This document shows positions 15,047 to 21,873 of a stretch of DNA of 30,371 nt, piece after piece; the stretch's first letter is position 1, and the number at the start of each line of letters is the position of its first letter. This DNA comes from Chloroflexota bacterium (GTDB lineage Bacteria > Chloroflexota > UBA6077). Both the position numbers and the translations under genes were made by a program. The stretch is from the NCBI GenBank assembly GCA_021845945.1, contig JAJZRD010000021.1, positions 1-30,371 on the forward strand. The letters run 5' to 3'. Under the pieces are notes generated by a model, which was not told the origin of the DNA, ran no database searches, and saw nothing but the letters and a program-made list of their open reading frames with translations.

Positions 15047-15052
15047 TATAAT
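15047..15052 (+). promoter_or_regulatory. -10 box upstream of the 15092 gene
   Basis: A perfect TATAAT lies 40 bases before the ATG at 15092; transcription would start near 15059. A TTGCCC is present but 24 bp away, too far for a normal -35. This argues that the true protein start is 15092 rather than the in-frame ATG at 15041, which lies upstream of this box. Confidence 0.6.
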
Positions 15053-15091
15053 GGGACCAGCGATCCGGACGAGGGAAGCGAGGTCACCGAC

Positions 15092-15853
15092 ATGCTGTTG
15101 ACGTATGAAAGAGGCGAAGCCAGGAAACCCAAAGGCCACGCGCTGCTCTACTTTCGCGGCTGGTCCGATCCGTCGGCCGTCTTCGCCACCTACCTGATCG
15201 TGCCTCCCATCGCGGTCGAGATATCCAAGTACATCCCCCCCATGTTCGCCGGACAGTTTCAGCAGATGGGGGCTGGAGGGATCACGGTTTTCCCCTACCC
15301 TCCTATCCCCGAGAAGGTGGAGAGCCAGACCCTGCTTCAGCGGCTGGCCCAGGCTCGAGACGACGACCTGGTCTTCGGCGGATCCGTGGATACCTCGACC
15401 CCGGAACGGCTGCTGCACGCGGCGGCGGAAGCCGCCCAACAGTACTTCGAGGGCTACTCCTCCCACATTGGGTCCCTGCCCGCGCAGGGAGAGCCCGAAC
15501 CGGAGGCGGTGCCCGAAGAGACCGGCACCGTGGACGTCAACGAGTTGCTGTACGGCCTCATGAGCGAGCGGGACCGGCTGGCCGAACTGGCAAAGCTAAC
15601 CGGCCAGCTGCGGTACGCGGTGAGTGGAAACGATACCCGGCTCACCCAAGACTCGGTGGCCGAGATCCAGCGGCTCTCCAAGTACCTTCCGGAGAAGTTC
15701 AAGGTCGAAGAGATCCTCAAGGCGGCCCGACGCCCCGGGCCCGACGGAGACCGGCTGACGCAGCTCTACCTGGAGCGGGCCTTCAAGCTGGCCGACGAGG
15801 ATTACGAGGGCGTCCGGGACCTTGAGGCGCAGATCCAGCAGCTAAAGCAGTAA
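15092..15853 (+). CDS. Hypothetical protein with a central acidic linker and C-terminal coiled coil (253 aa)
   Basis: Not recognised by name. The N-terminal half is a compact alpha/beta domain with MLLTYERGEARKPKGHALLY and FATYLIVPPIAVEISKYIPP. It is followed by an acidic Pro/Glu-rich linker (about 145-160) and a helical C-terminus with TVDVNELLYGLMSERDRLAE and a closing ARDLEAQ-like helix (DYEGVRDLEAQIQQLKQ). There is no signal peptide. The start at 15092 is chosen for its GCGAGG ribosome binding site and the TATAAT box 40 bp upstream; the frame is open to 15041. The pyruvate kinase gene begins about 18 bp downstream, so the two may be co-transcribed. I believe it is lineage-restricted, from memory only. 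Confidence 0.75.
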   Translation: MLLTYERGEARKPKGHALLYFRGWSDPSAVFATYLIVPPIAVEISKYIPPMFAGQFQQMGAGGITVFPYPPIPEKVESQTLLQRLAQARDDDLVFGGSVDTSTPERLLHAAAEAAQQYFEGYSSHIGSLPAQGEPEPEAVPEETGTVDVNELLYGLMSERDRLAELAKLTGQLRYAVSGNDTRLTQDSVAEIQRLSKYLPEKFKVEEILKAARRPGPDGDRLTQLYLERAFKLADEDYEGVRDLEAQIQQLKQ

Positions 15854-15870
15854 CCCACAGTAGTAACGAC

Positions 15871-17220
15871 TTGCCCTTCCCCCGCTATCCTCACCTTGGA
15901 GGCGCCTCCACGAGACTCGCCAAGATCCAGGTCACTCTCGGCCCCGCATCCTCGGACCTCTCCGTGCTCCGCCAGATGGTCGACGCCGGCATGGACGGCT
16001 GCCGCATCAACATGTCCCACTGCTCCCACGAACTCGGTCGGGAGCTCGCCGCCACCGTCCGGCGCCTCTCGGCCGAGCTGGGTCGACCGATCGCCCTCGG
16101 TGCAGACCTCCGCGGCCCCAAGCTGCGGATCGGCGACGTCGCCGGCGGGACCGTGCTGTTGGCCGAGGGAAGCAGCCTCCATCTGACCTCGGAGGACCGG
16201 GCCACGGACTGCCATACGATATCGGTGGATTACCCCTTCCTGGCCGAGGACGTCCGACCGGGCGATCCGATCCTGTTGAACGACGGCGCCATCGCCCTCA
16301 GGGTGGAGGAGGTTCGAGGGGGACGGGTGGTCTGCCGGGTGGAGAAGGGCGGTCCCCTCTCCTCCAGGAAGGGGATCAACTTCCCCGGCGTCCCTCTGAG
16401 GGTGCCGTCCCTGACGGAGAAGGATCTGGGGGACATGGCCTTTGCGGTCGAAGCCCAGGTCGATTTCCTCTTCGTCTCCTACGCCCGATCCCGAGCCCAC
16501 CTGAGAGAGGTTCGGGCCGCCCTGGCGCGTCTGGGCTCTCACCTGCCCCTGGTGGCCAAGATAGAGCGGCAGGAGGGCGTGGAGGCCTTGGCCGAGATAG
16601 TGGAGGAGGCCGACGGCGTCTGCGTCGCCCGCGGGGACCTGGGCATAGAGACACCGCTGGGCTCGGTTCCTGAGATCCAGAGGGAGGCGGTGCGGCTGTG
16701 CCGCAGGGAGGGGAAGTTCGTCATGCTGGGGGGCCAGCTGTTGTCCACCATGGTGGGGAGCCCGATCCCGCTGCGAGCCGAGGTATCGGACGTTGCCACT
16801 TCGGCAAGGGACGGGTTCGATGCGCTGGTGCTCTCCGACGAGACGGCGGTGGGCAGCTACCCGGTGGAGACGGTCCGAGCCGCCGCCCAGGTCATCGCCC
16901 GCGCCGAGAGCGTCCTCCAGGCCGAGGGCGGCCTATTGCCCGGCCCGCCCCCCTCGGCGGGAGCGCTGGGCCCGGTGGCCGTGGCTTCTCCCGATGGGCG
17001 GGCCGCCATGGCACTGTCCGCCTCGCGAGCTGCCCGGCCCATCGTCGCCCTGGTGGAGCAGCCCCACGCCGCCCACTGGCTGTCTACCTGGTGGGGAGTG
17101 GTGCCGATCCTGGTCGAGGACTGCTCGGATCCCGCGGCCGTTCGCCGCGCCCTCGATGCCGCCGCGGCGCGCAACCCCTCCATCTCCTCCGCGCGGCTCC
17201 TCAACCTCTACGAGAGGTGA
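15871..17220 (+). CDS. pyk: Pyruvate kinase-like protein, divergent
   Basis: 449 aa with the pyruvate kinase layout: A domain opening KIQVTLGPAS (residue 18), CRINMSHCSHE at 44-54 (usual NFSHG), DLRGPKLR (79), a B domain (about 88-165), KGINFPG (167), K230 and E232 in VAKIERQEG, D256 in ARGDLGIETP, AEVSDVAT (303) and a C-terminal domain to residue 449. Two signature residues differ: the catalytic Thr of the usual ATQMLESM is Gly (GGQLLSTM, G288), and SGETA reads SDETA (D323). It may be a low-activity, altered-substrate or regulatory paralogue of the enzyme that makes pyruvate and ATP from phosphoenolpyruvate. The TTG start at 15871 lacks a Shine-Dalgarno, but no in-frame alternative exists before the homology. 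Confidence 0.85.
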   Translation: MPFPRYPHLGGASTRLAKIQVTLGPASSDLSVLRQMVDAGMDGCRINMSHCSHELGRELAATVRRLSAELGRPIALGADLRGPKLRIGDVAGGTVLLAEGSSLHLTSEDRATDCHTISVDYPFLAEDVRPGDPILLNDGAIALRVEEVRGGRVVCRVEKGGPLSSRKGINFPGVPLRVPSLTEKDLGDMAFAVEAQVDFLFVSYARSRAHLREVRAALARLGSHLPLVAKIERQEGVEALAEIVEEADGVCVARGDLGIETPLGSVPEIQREAVRLCRREGKFVMLGGQLLSTMVGSPIPLRAEVSDVATSARDGFDALVLSDETAVGSYPVETVRAAAQVIARAESVLQAEGGLLPGPPPSAGALGPVAVASPDGRAAMALSASRAARPIVALVEQPHAAHWLSTWWGVVPILVEDCSDPAAVRRALDAAAARNPSISSARLLNLYER

Positions 17221-17222
17221 AC

Positions 17223-17256
17223 CTCTCCCCCTGCCCCACGTGGCGAAGGGGGAGGG
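17223..17256. terminator. Hairpin between pyruvate kinase and the convergent reductase
   Basis: CTCTCCCCCT pairs with AGGGGGAGGGG across a GCCCCACGTGGCGA loop. It lies between the pyruvate kinase stop and the convergent gene's stop, so it may end both transcripts. There is no clear T-run. Confidence 0.5.
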
Positions 17257-17260
17257 GGGG

Positions 17261-18016
17261 TCAGGTCGAGCCCACCAGCCGGTAGCGCAGGAACAGCTCG
17301 CTCTCGTGGTGGTAGAGGCTCACCATCTCCAGCCGGGCTATCCGCTCCAGGGGGAGCGCCTTCCCCTCCACCATGGTCCTCATGGCCGTGCCCCCGACGA
17401 TCTTCGGCGCCACCGTCCAGAACAGCTCGTCCACCATCCCCCCGGCGATCAGTGCGGAGTTGAGGTTTGGACCTCCCTCCACGATCAACCGTCGAAGACC
17501 CAGCTCGGCCAGCATCCGCATCATCAGCCCGAGGTCGACCGTCTCATCGCCGGCCCGGATCACGCGGGCGTGCTCCTCCAGCGCCTCCACCTTCGCCTGG
17601 GACACCCGCCGGGTCGTCACCACCACCCGGGGGAACGCCGAGGAGCGAAAGAAGGTCCGGTCGGTGGGCAGCTCCGCGGTCGCCGTGACCACGACGGCCG
17701 TTGGTTGGGGGGACATTCCCTGGGCCGTTCGCTCGTCCTGCATCTCCGGCGGCACGCTGGGGTTGACGTTCTCCCTGCGCAGCGTCTCGGCGCCCACCAG
17801 AACCCCGTCCGCCGCGCGCCGGATCCGCCGCATCACCAGGTGGTCGACCTTGCTGCCCAGGGATGAGGCCTTCCCGCCCAGACTCGCCTTTCCATCGACG
17901 GTGGTCACCATGTTGATGGCGGTGTAGGGGCGGTCTCTGGGCAACAGGGGGAAAGAAAGGTCATGGTAGATTTCCCCCGGCTCCATCGGCTGGAACTGGG
18001 GAAAGAGCATCTCCAT
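17261..18016 (-). CDS. RibD C-terminal-domain (DHFR-like) pyrimidine reductase
   Basis: 251 aa matching the NADPH-dependent reductase half of RibD, without the N-terminal zinc deaminase. Conserved parts are PYTAINMVTTVDGKAS (substrate/NADPH site), RRAADGVLVGAETLRREN, the ARVIRAGDETVDL region, RRLIVEGGPNLNSALI (the EGG cofactor loop) and LFWTVAPKIVGG. It may perform the 5-amino-6-ribosylamino-uracil phosphate reduction of riboflavin synthesis or act on another pteridine- or pyrimidine-like substrate; stand-alone members are often assigned only generally. The ATG at 18016 follows the MFS gene stop by 31 bp on the same strand, so it is probably the second gene of that transcript. No other riboflavin genes are present. 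Confidence 0.9.
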   Translation of the reverse strand: MEMLFPQFQPMEPGEIYHDLSFPLLPRDRPYTAINMVTTVDGKASLGGKASSLGSKVDHLVMRRIRRAADGVLVGAETLRRENVNPSVPPEMQDERTAQGMSPQPTAVVVTATAELPTDRTFFRSSAFPRVVVTTRRVSQAKVEALEEHARVIRAGDETVDLGLMMRMLAELGLRRLIVEGGPNLNSALIAGGMVDELFWTVAPKIVGGTAMRTMVEGKALPLERIARLEMVSLYHHESELFLRYRLVGST

Positions 18017-18047
18017 CGGTCAGCCCTCAGCTATCAGAACTCGGCAC

Positions 18048-19424
18048 TCAGGACTTCACCTTGCCCGGCACCAGTCTCACCTTCCGGGGCGCCACCAGCC
18101 ACATGGCCGAAACGCTGAGGAGGCTGCTGCCGGCAGCGCAGGCGAAGGCGAAGAAGTAGCTGCCGGTGACGTCGAAAACGTAGCCGGCGAACCAGGCCCC
18201 GATGGCGCTGCCGAGGCCGTTGGCCACCCCGATGGTGCCGTAGATGGCCCCAAAGCGGGGGCCGGTGAAGAGATCCGCACCCACGGCCGGTCCGAGGGGG
18301 GTCGCCACCCCGTAGGCCATGGCGAAGGTCAGGGCGAAGAGGTAGATCAGCAGCGGGAAGGCGACGAAGCGCGTCCCGATGAGCGCGGCCACCGCTAGAG
18401 TCATGGTGCTCAGCCCCAGGGTGTAGGTAAGCTCCCTGCCCAACCGGTCGGACACCCAACCCCAGCCGATCTTTGCGCCGATGCTGAAGAAGCCCACCAA
18501 CCCCACCACCGAGGCCGCCAACAGCTTCTCGTACCCACCGTCCACCATGAACGCCACCTGGTGAACGAAGATCATCTGGGTGGCGATGTTGTTCAACACC
18601 AGCATGACGAACAGCATCCAGTAGCGGCGAGTCTTCATGGCCGAGCTCACCCTCCAGGCCCGCGCGGCCCATCGCCGGTCGACGACGCGGGAGGGACGCA
18701 CCGCAACGGCGCCGGTGCTCTCCTGCGACGCCGCGGCCGCCGGCTTTCGCCCATCCTTCAGCAGGCCCAGCTCCGCGGGTTTCCCTCGCAGGAGGAAAAG
18801 GGCGATGGGGGCCACTCCACCGAGGACGATGCCCGCCAGCACCAGGTAGGTCGTCCGCCAGCCGTACCAGTTGATCATCAGCTGGGTGAACGGGACCAGC
18901 AGCAGAATGCCCACCCCGATCCCAGCCGAGGCGATCCCTAGAGCCGCCCCCAGCCGCCGAGAGAACCATCCACTGACCGTGACCACGCAGGGGATCCAAC
19001 CGGCGGCGCTGGACCCGATGGCGCAGATGACGCCGAAAAAGAGATAGAACTGCCGGAGATCAGTCAGCCGGCTGCAGGCGACCAGCCCCACGGCCAGAAT
19101 CGCCGCCCCAACGGATATGACCCACTGCGGTCCGAACCGGTCGGTCAGAGCCCCGGCCCCCGCCCCGGCCACACCGTAGATGACCACGAAGAGGGAGAAC
19201 ACGCCTGCCGAAGCGGCGCGACTCCAGCCATACTGCTCCAGCAATGCGACGAAGAAGACCGAGAAGGAGTACCACACCGTGTAGGTGAGCGCCAAGGCGA
19301 CGAAAGCGGCGGCTACGACGAGCCAACCGTAGAAGAAGGGTAGTCGAACTCTCCAGTCTTGCCCGGCCGCCGGAGGGGTGGCTCCCTGTTCCCCCGAAGT
19401 CTCCGATGAAGTGATGGTCGACAC
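18048..19424 (-). CDS. MFS transporter, monocarboxylate/oxalate-formate-type
   Basis: 458 aa with 12 predicted transmembrane helices in two halves, split by a long charged loop (about residues 230-275). The between-helix-2-3 signature reads GALTDRFGPQWVI. The second half has the matching SDRLGRELTY. FFYGWLVVAAAFVALAL at the first helix and YGWSRAASAGVFSLF are typical of the OFA/MCT branch, which carries small carboxylates. The actual cargo is unknown. The start is GTG at 19424; the nearest GGAGGGG is about 20 bases upstream, so initiation is not certain. It is probably transcribed with the downstream RibD-C reductase from the promoter at 19569-19598. Confidence 0.9.
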   Translation of the reverse strand: MSTITSSETSGEQGATPPAAGQDWRVRLPFFYGWLVVAAAFVALALTYTVWYSFSVFFVALLEQYGWSRAASAGVFSLFVVIYGVAGAGAGALTDRFGPQWVISVGAAILAVGLVACSRLTDLRQFYLFFGVICAIGSSAAGWIPCVVTVSGWFSRRLGAALGIASAGIGVGILLLVPFTQLMINWYGWRTTYLVLAGIVLGGVAPIALFLLRGKPAELGLLKDGRKPAAAASQESTGAVAVRPSRVVDRRWAARAWRVSSAMKTRRYWMLFVMLVLNNIATQMIFVHQVAFMVDGGYEKLLAASVVGLVGFFSIGAKIGWGWVSDRLGRELTYTLGLSTMTLAVAALIGTRFVAFPLLIYLFALTFAMAYGVATPLGPAVGADLFTGPRFGAIYGTIGVANGLGSAIGAWFAGYVFDVTGSYFFAFACAAGSSLLSVSAMWLVAPRKVRLVPGKVKS

Positions 19425-19568
19425 GATAGCTGTACTGCCTGCCCCTCCGTAGTAGTGACGATCCCGACCCTCGTATAGCTGTCACCAGGAGGAAGCGCCG
19501 GCCACGCCGCGAGGATCCTGTCTACGCCGGCGCCGCCGAGCCGCACCGCGCGGTCAGCGCCGTCTCGC

Positions 19569-19598
19569 ATTATAGTCCCCTGGCGTCGAACCGGTCCA
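19569..19598 (-). promoter_or_regulatory. Promoter candidate for the MFS transporter operon
   Basis: On the minus strand TGGACC (19598-19593), 18-bp spacer, perfect TATAAT (19574-19569). It would give a leader of about 138 nt before the GTG at 19424. The -35 match is four of six. Confidence 0.55.
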
Positions 19599-19640
19599 CG
19601 CCGCTGGGTTGACCCTAATCCGCAGGTTCGTGCTCCAAGG

Positions 19641-20034
19641 TTCACCTGATGGGTAAACGGAGCAAGGCTGTAAGGCTGAGAATGGACCCTCCTAGATGCA
19701 GCTTTCCAGTGAGCTCGGTACACTTGCCTGGGTGGGAGGTGAGCCATGCGGAAGGATAAGTTGTCACCGAGGGGGCTTGAGATTGGGTTGGAGGGCGGGC
19801 TCGTCGAGGAGATAACCGCCCATGGTGGGATCGGGCTGTTGGTGGAGACTGGAAGGCGCAGCGGGGTGATGGAGAGAGCTGACCGAGTGATGCCAGCCCC
19901 CGGTCTCGCCTGAGGTTGTTGAAGTCGTCTACACATTCCCCTCCTAGCCATGCTCCACCTCCCAGGTCCCTAGTCTACCCGGAAGATGCTTCCAAGTCCT
20001 CCATCCCACCCACTCCATTCACCCATCAGGTGAT
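19641..20034. mobile_element. Degenerate insertion-sequence remnant with terminal inverted repeats
   Basis: TCACCTGATGGGT (19642-19654) recurs inverted and exact as ACCCATCAGGTGA (20021-20033). The match continues inward imperfectly (AAACGGAG against GAATGGAG). Inside, a 55-codon plus-strand fragment resembles the start of a DDE transposase. At 394 bp the element is far too short to be active, so it is an internally deleted IS or a MITE. I could not see a clear target-site duplication. Confidence 0.65.
19746..19913 (+). pseudogene. Transposase N-terminal fragment (55 aa)
   Basis: An ATG-initiated frame behind GGGAGGTGAG encodes 55 residues, including VEEITAHGGIGLLVETGRRS and DRVMPAPG, then stops. 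This resembles the first part of IS1380-like or other DDE transposases (a T-x-x-G-G-L-x-L-L start followed by a short Pro-rich turn), from memory only. The catalytic domain is absent. It lies inside the inverted-repeat-bounded remnant, which supports the reading. Confidence 0.5.
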
Positions 20035-20077
20035 ACCCTCAACCGTCAATCCACGGATTGGGGCTGCGCAAGCCCTC

Positions 20078-20106
20078 TTGACAGCGGCACCCGGCAACAG
20101 TACCAT
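20078..20106 (+). promoter_or_regulatory. Promoter of the IclR-PyrKD-Liv operon
   Basis: Perfect TTGACA (20078-20083), 17-bp spacer, TACCAT (20101-20106, four of six). Transcription would begin near 20113. The -10 covers an in-frame ATG at 20105, which therefore is unlikely to be the IclR start. Confidence 0.65.
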
Positions 20107-20124
20107 GCGCCGTATCGAGATAGT

Positions 20125-20143
20125 GGAAAGGGATTCCATTTCC
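20125..20143 (+). promoter_or_regulatory. Candidate IclR-type operator
   Basis: GGAAA (20125-20129) and TTTCC (20139-20143) are inverted about one centre, inside TGGAAAGGGATTCCATTTCC. IclR-family sites such as those of IclR and AllR contain TGGAAA..TTTCC. The site is just downstream of the predicted transcription start, where a bound regulator would block initiation or elongation. Autoregulation is inferred. Confidence 0.5.
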
Positions 20144-20146
20144 GCC

Positions 20147-21007
20147 ATGCACGTGGTAGAGCGCACCCTGCAGGTCCTCGACGCGCTGAGCGGGCAGAGC
20201 GACAGCGTCAGCGGCGTCCAGCTCGGCCAGCAGCTCGGATTGCCCGCCTCGACGCTCCATCGCCTCCTGGCGGTGCTGGTCAAGCACGGGTTCGCCGTCC
20301 AGGAGGCCGACTCCCGGCGCTATCGTCTCGGGCCCGCAGTGCTGAGCCTCAGCCAGGCCTATCTGCGACGGAACCCCCTGACCTCCGTAGCTCTCCCCCA
20401 CCTCGCCCAGTTGCGCTCGCGAGTGCAGGAGACCGTCTTCCTGACCGCGCTGGTTGGAGACGACGCCATGTGCATCGCCACCGCCGAGAGTCCTCGCCCA
20501 CTGCAGTTCTTCATGCATCCGGGCCGGCGCATGCCGTATCACGCGGCCGCGGCGGCTCGGGCGATCCTGGCCTATCGCTCCGACGAGGAGGCTCTGCGGT
20601 TGCTCTGCGGCGAGGTGCTGGAGCGGTTCACGCCCTCCACGCCCACGACCGTTGAGCAGGTGCTCTCGGAGTTGCAAGCGGTGCGCCAGGAGGGTGTCGC
20701 GGTGTGCGCCGAGGAGATGGAGATCGGCGTCACGGCGATCTCGGCGCCAGTTCGGGACGCCGCTGGAGTGTCGATTGCCAGCGTGACGGTGGTCGCTCCC
20801 TCGGGTCGACTCTGGGGAGCCGAGCGGCGGGGCGCAGCCGAGGCGGTGCAGGACACCGCCCAGGCCATTTCGGAAGCCCTCGGCTACCGTCCGCGACCGC
20901 CTGCGGTGGGTGCGACGCTGGAGAGGAGCCTGCCGGAGGGCAGGTCGCCCGCCAGCGTGGCGGGCTACGGCGCCACGTCGCCATCGACGAGAGAGGCGGC
21001 GCCGTGA
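20147..21007 (+). CDS. IclR-family transcriptional regulator
   Basis: 286 aa from the ATG at 20147. The N-terminal winged helix (residues 1-62) reads VERTLQVLDALSG, VQLGQQLGLPASTLHRLLAV (helix-turn-helix) and RRYRLGPAVL. The IclR effector-binding domain (about 75-250) has ALPHLAQLRSRVQETVFL, HPGRRMPYHAAAAARAILAY and EEMEIGVTAISAPV, the usual small-molecule pocket. A Pro/Ser-rich tail of about 30 residues follows. An ATG at 20105 is in frame but sits in the -10 box, so 20147 is preferred although its Shine-Dalgarno (AAGGGA) is distant. The stop overlaps the next start as GTGA, so the regulator is in the operon it presumably controls. The effector is probably a ureide, pyrimidine or their degradation product. 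Confidence 0.93.
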   Translation: MHVVERTLQVLDALSGQSDSVSGVQLGQQLGLPASTLHRLLAVLVKHGFAVQEADSRRYRLGPAVLSLSQAYLRRNPLTSVALPHLAQLRSRVQETVFLTALVGDDAMCIATAESPRPLQFFMHPGRRMPYHAAAAARAILAYRSDEEALRLLCGEVLERFTPSTPTTVEQVLSELQAVRQEGVAVCAEEMEIGVTAISAPVRDAAGVSIASVTVVAPSGRLWGAERRGAAEAVQDTAQAISEALGYRPRPPAVGATLERSLPEGRSPASVAGYGATSPSTREAAP

Positions 21008-21873
21008 GCGAGAGCACTCTGGCGCCAAAGCTGCGACTCATGCCTTTGCCGGAGCGTGGCGAGGGCGCTCCCATCGTCCACGCCCCCGCGTTAGAGCAGG
21101 CGCCCGTGGTCGCCCACCTGCAGGTGGCGGAGCGATGCTGGCTCATCACCTTGAGGGCGCCGGCTATCGCCCAGCGGGCCCAGCCGGGGCAGTTCGTGAT
21201 GATGACGCTCGCGCGGGAGGGCGAGGCCGCGCCTGTCCTCCCGCGCCCGATGGCGATCTACGCCTGGGACCGAGAGACCGGGACCATCCAGGTGCTCTAT
21301 CGAGTGGTCGGCGAGGGCACCAGGTCGCTCACTCGGTGGCGCCCCGGCGAGCGGATGACCACCGTAGGGCCGCTCGGTCGGGGTTTCAGCCTCTTACCCG
21401 AGACGAGCTCCATCCTATTGCTGGGGCGAGGCATCGGCACCTGCTCGCTGACGGCTCTCTCGGAGGTGGCCGCACGGCGGGGCGCAGCAGTGCACGCCGT
21501 CGTCAGCGCCCGCGGTCCGGAGGCGCTCGTCGGATCGGACGTCTACCGGCGCGCCCGAGCCCTGACGATCCTCGAAGTGGTGGACACCGATGGCTCGAGC
21601 AGCGTCCAGGCGCTGAGGCCGGGGTTGGAGTCGCTGGTCCAAGCGGAGGCCGTCCGGCAGATCTTCGTGTGCGGCTCCCATCGGCTGCTCGCACTCGGCG
21701 CCCAGCTCGGCGCGCGGGTGGGCGCCACCGTCCAGGTATCGCTGGAGGCTCACATGGCCTGCGGCCTCGGCTACTGCCACGGCTGCTCCAGTGGCCATCC
21801 CGGCCTCGCCGAGGAGGCGCCGCTCGTCTGCAAGGACGGCCCCGTCTTTGCGTGCGTGGAGGCGCCGGAATGA
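21004..21873 (+). CDS. pyrK: PyrK-like electron-transfer flavoprotein (FAD, 2Fe-2S)
   Basis: 289 aa of the ferredoxin-reductase fold used by dihydroorotate dehydrogenase B: a FAD-binding barrel with RPMAIYAWD (81-89), LYRVVGEGTRSLT and VGPLGRGF, a NAD-binding domain with LLLGRGIGTCSLTALSE (138-154), and a C-terminal 2Fe-2S site with C253, C258, C261 and C276 (CGLGYCHGC ... VCKDGPVF). It passes electrons between NAD(H) and the PyrD partner. The usual GGGIGxAPL reads GRGIGTCSL, and there is an N-terminal extension of about 30 residues. GTG at 21004 overlaps the IclR stop; its own stop overlaps the PyrD start as ATGA. The location next to a regulator and transporter suggests a catabolic rather than biosynthetic role. 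Confidence 0.92.
   Translation: MSESTLAPKLRLMPLPERGEGAPIVHAPALEQAPVVAHLQVAERCWLITLRAPAIAQRAQPGQFVMMTLAREGEAAPVLPRPMAIYAWDRETGTIQVLYRVVGEGTRSLTRWRPGERMTTVGPLGRGFSLLPETSSILLLGRGIGTCSLTALSEVAARRGAAVHAVVSARGPEALVGSDVYRRARALTILEVVDTDGSSSVQALRPGLESLVQAEAVRQIFVCGSHRLLALGAQLGARVGATVQVSLEAHMACGLGYCHGCSSGHPGLAEEAPLVCKDGPVFACVEAPE

Larger units (their letters stand above)
19425..20146. other. Long intergenic region between the MFS and IclR genes
   Basis: About 720 bp without an intact gene. It contains the MFS promoter on the minus strand, a degenerate insertion element with inverted ends (19641-20034), and the IclR promoter and operator (20078-20143). The stretch 19600-19640 shows nothing recognisable. 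Confidence 0.7.

Noticed and set aside
20910..21869. N-terminal extension of the PyrD frame
   Set aside because: It overlaps PyrK entirely, is Arg/Gly-rich, and homology begins exactly at the ATG at 21870.
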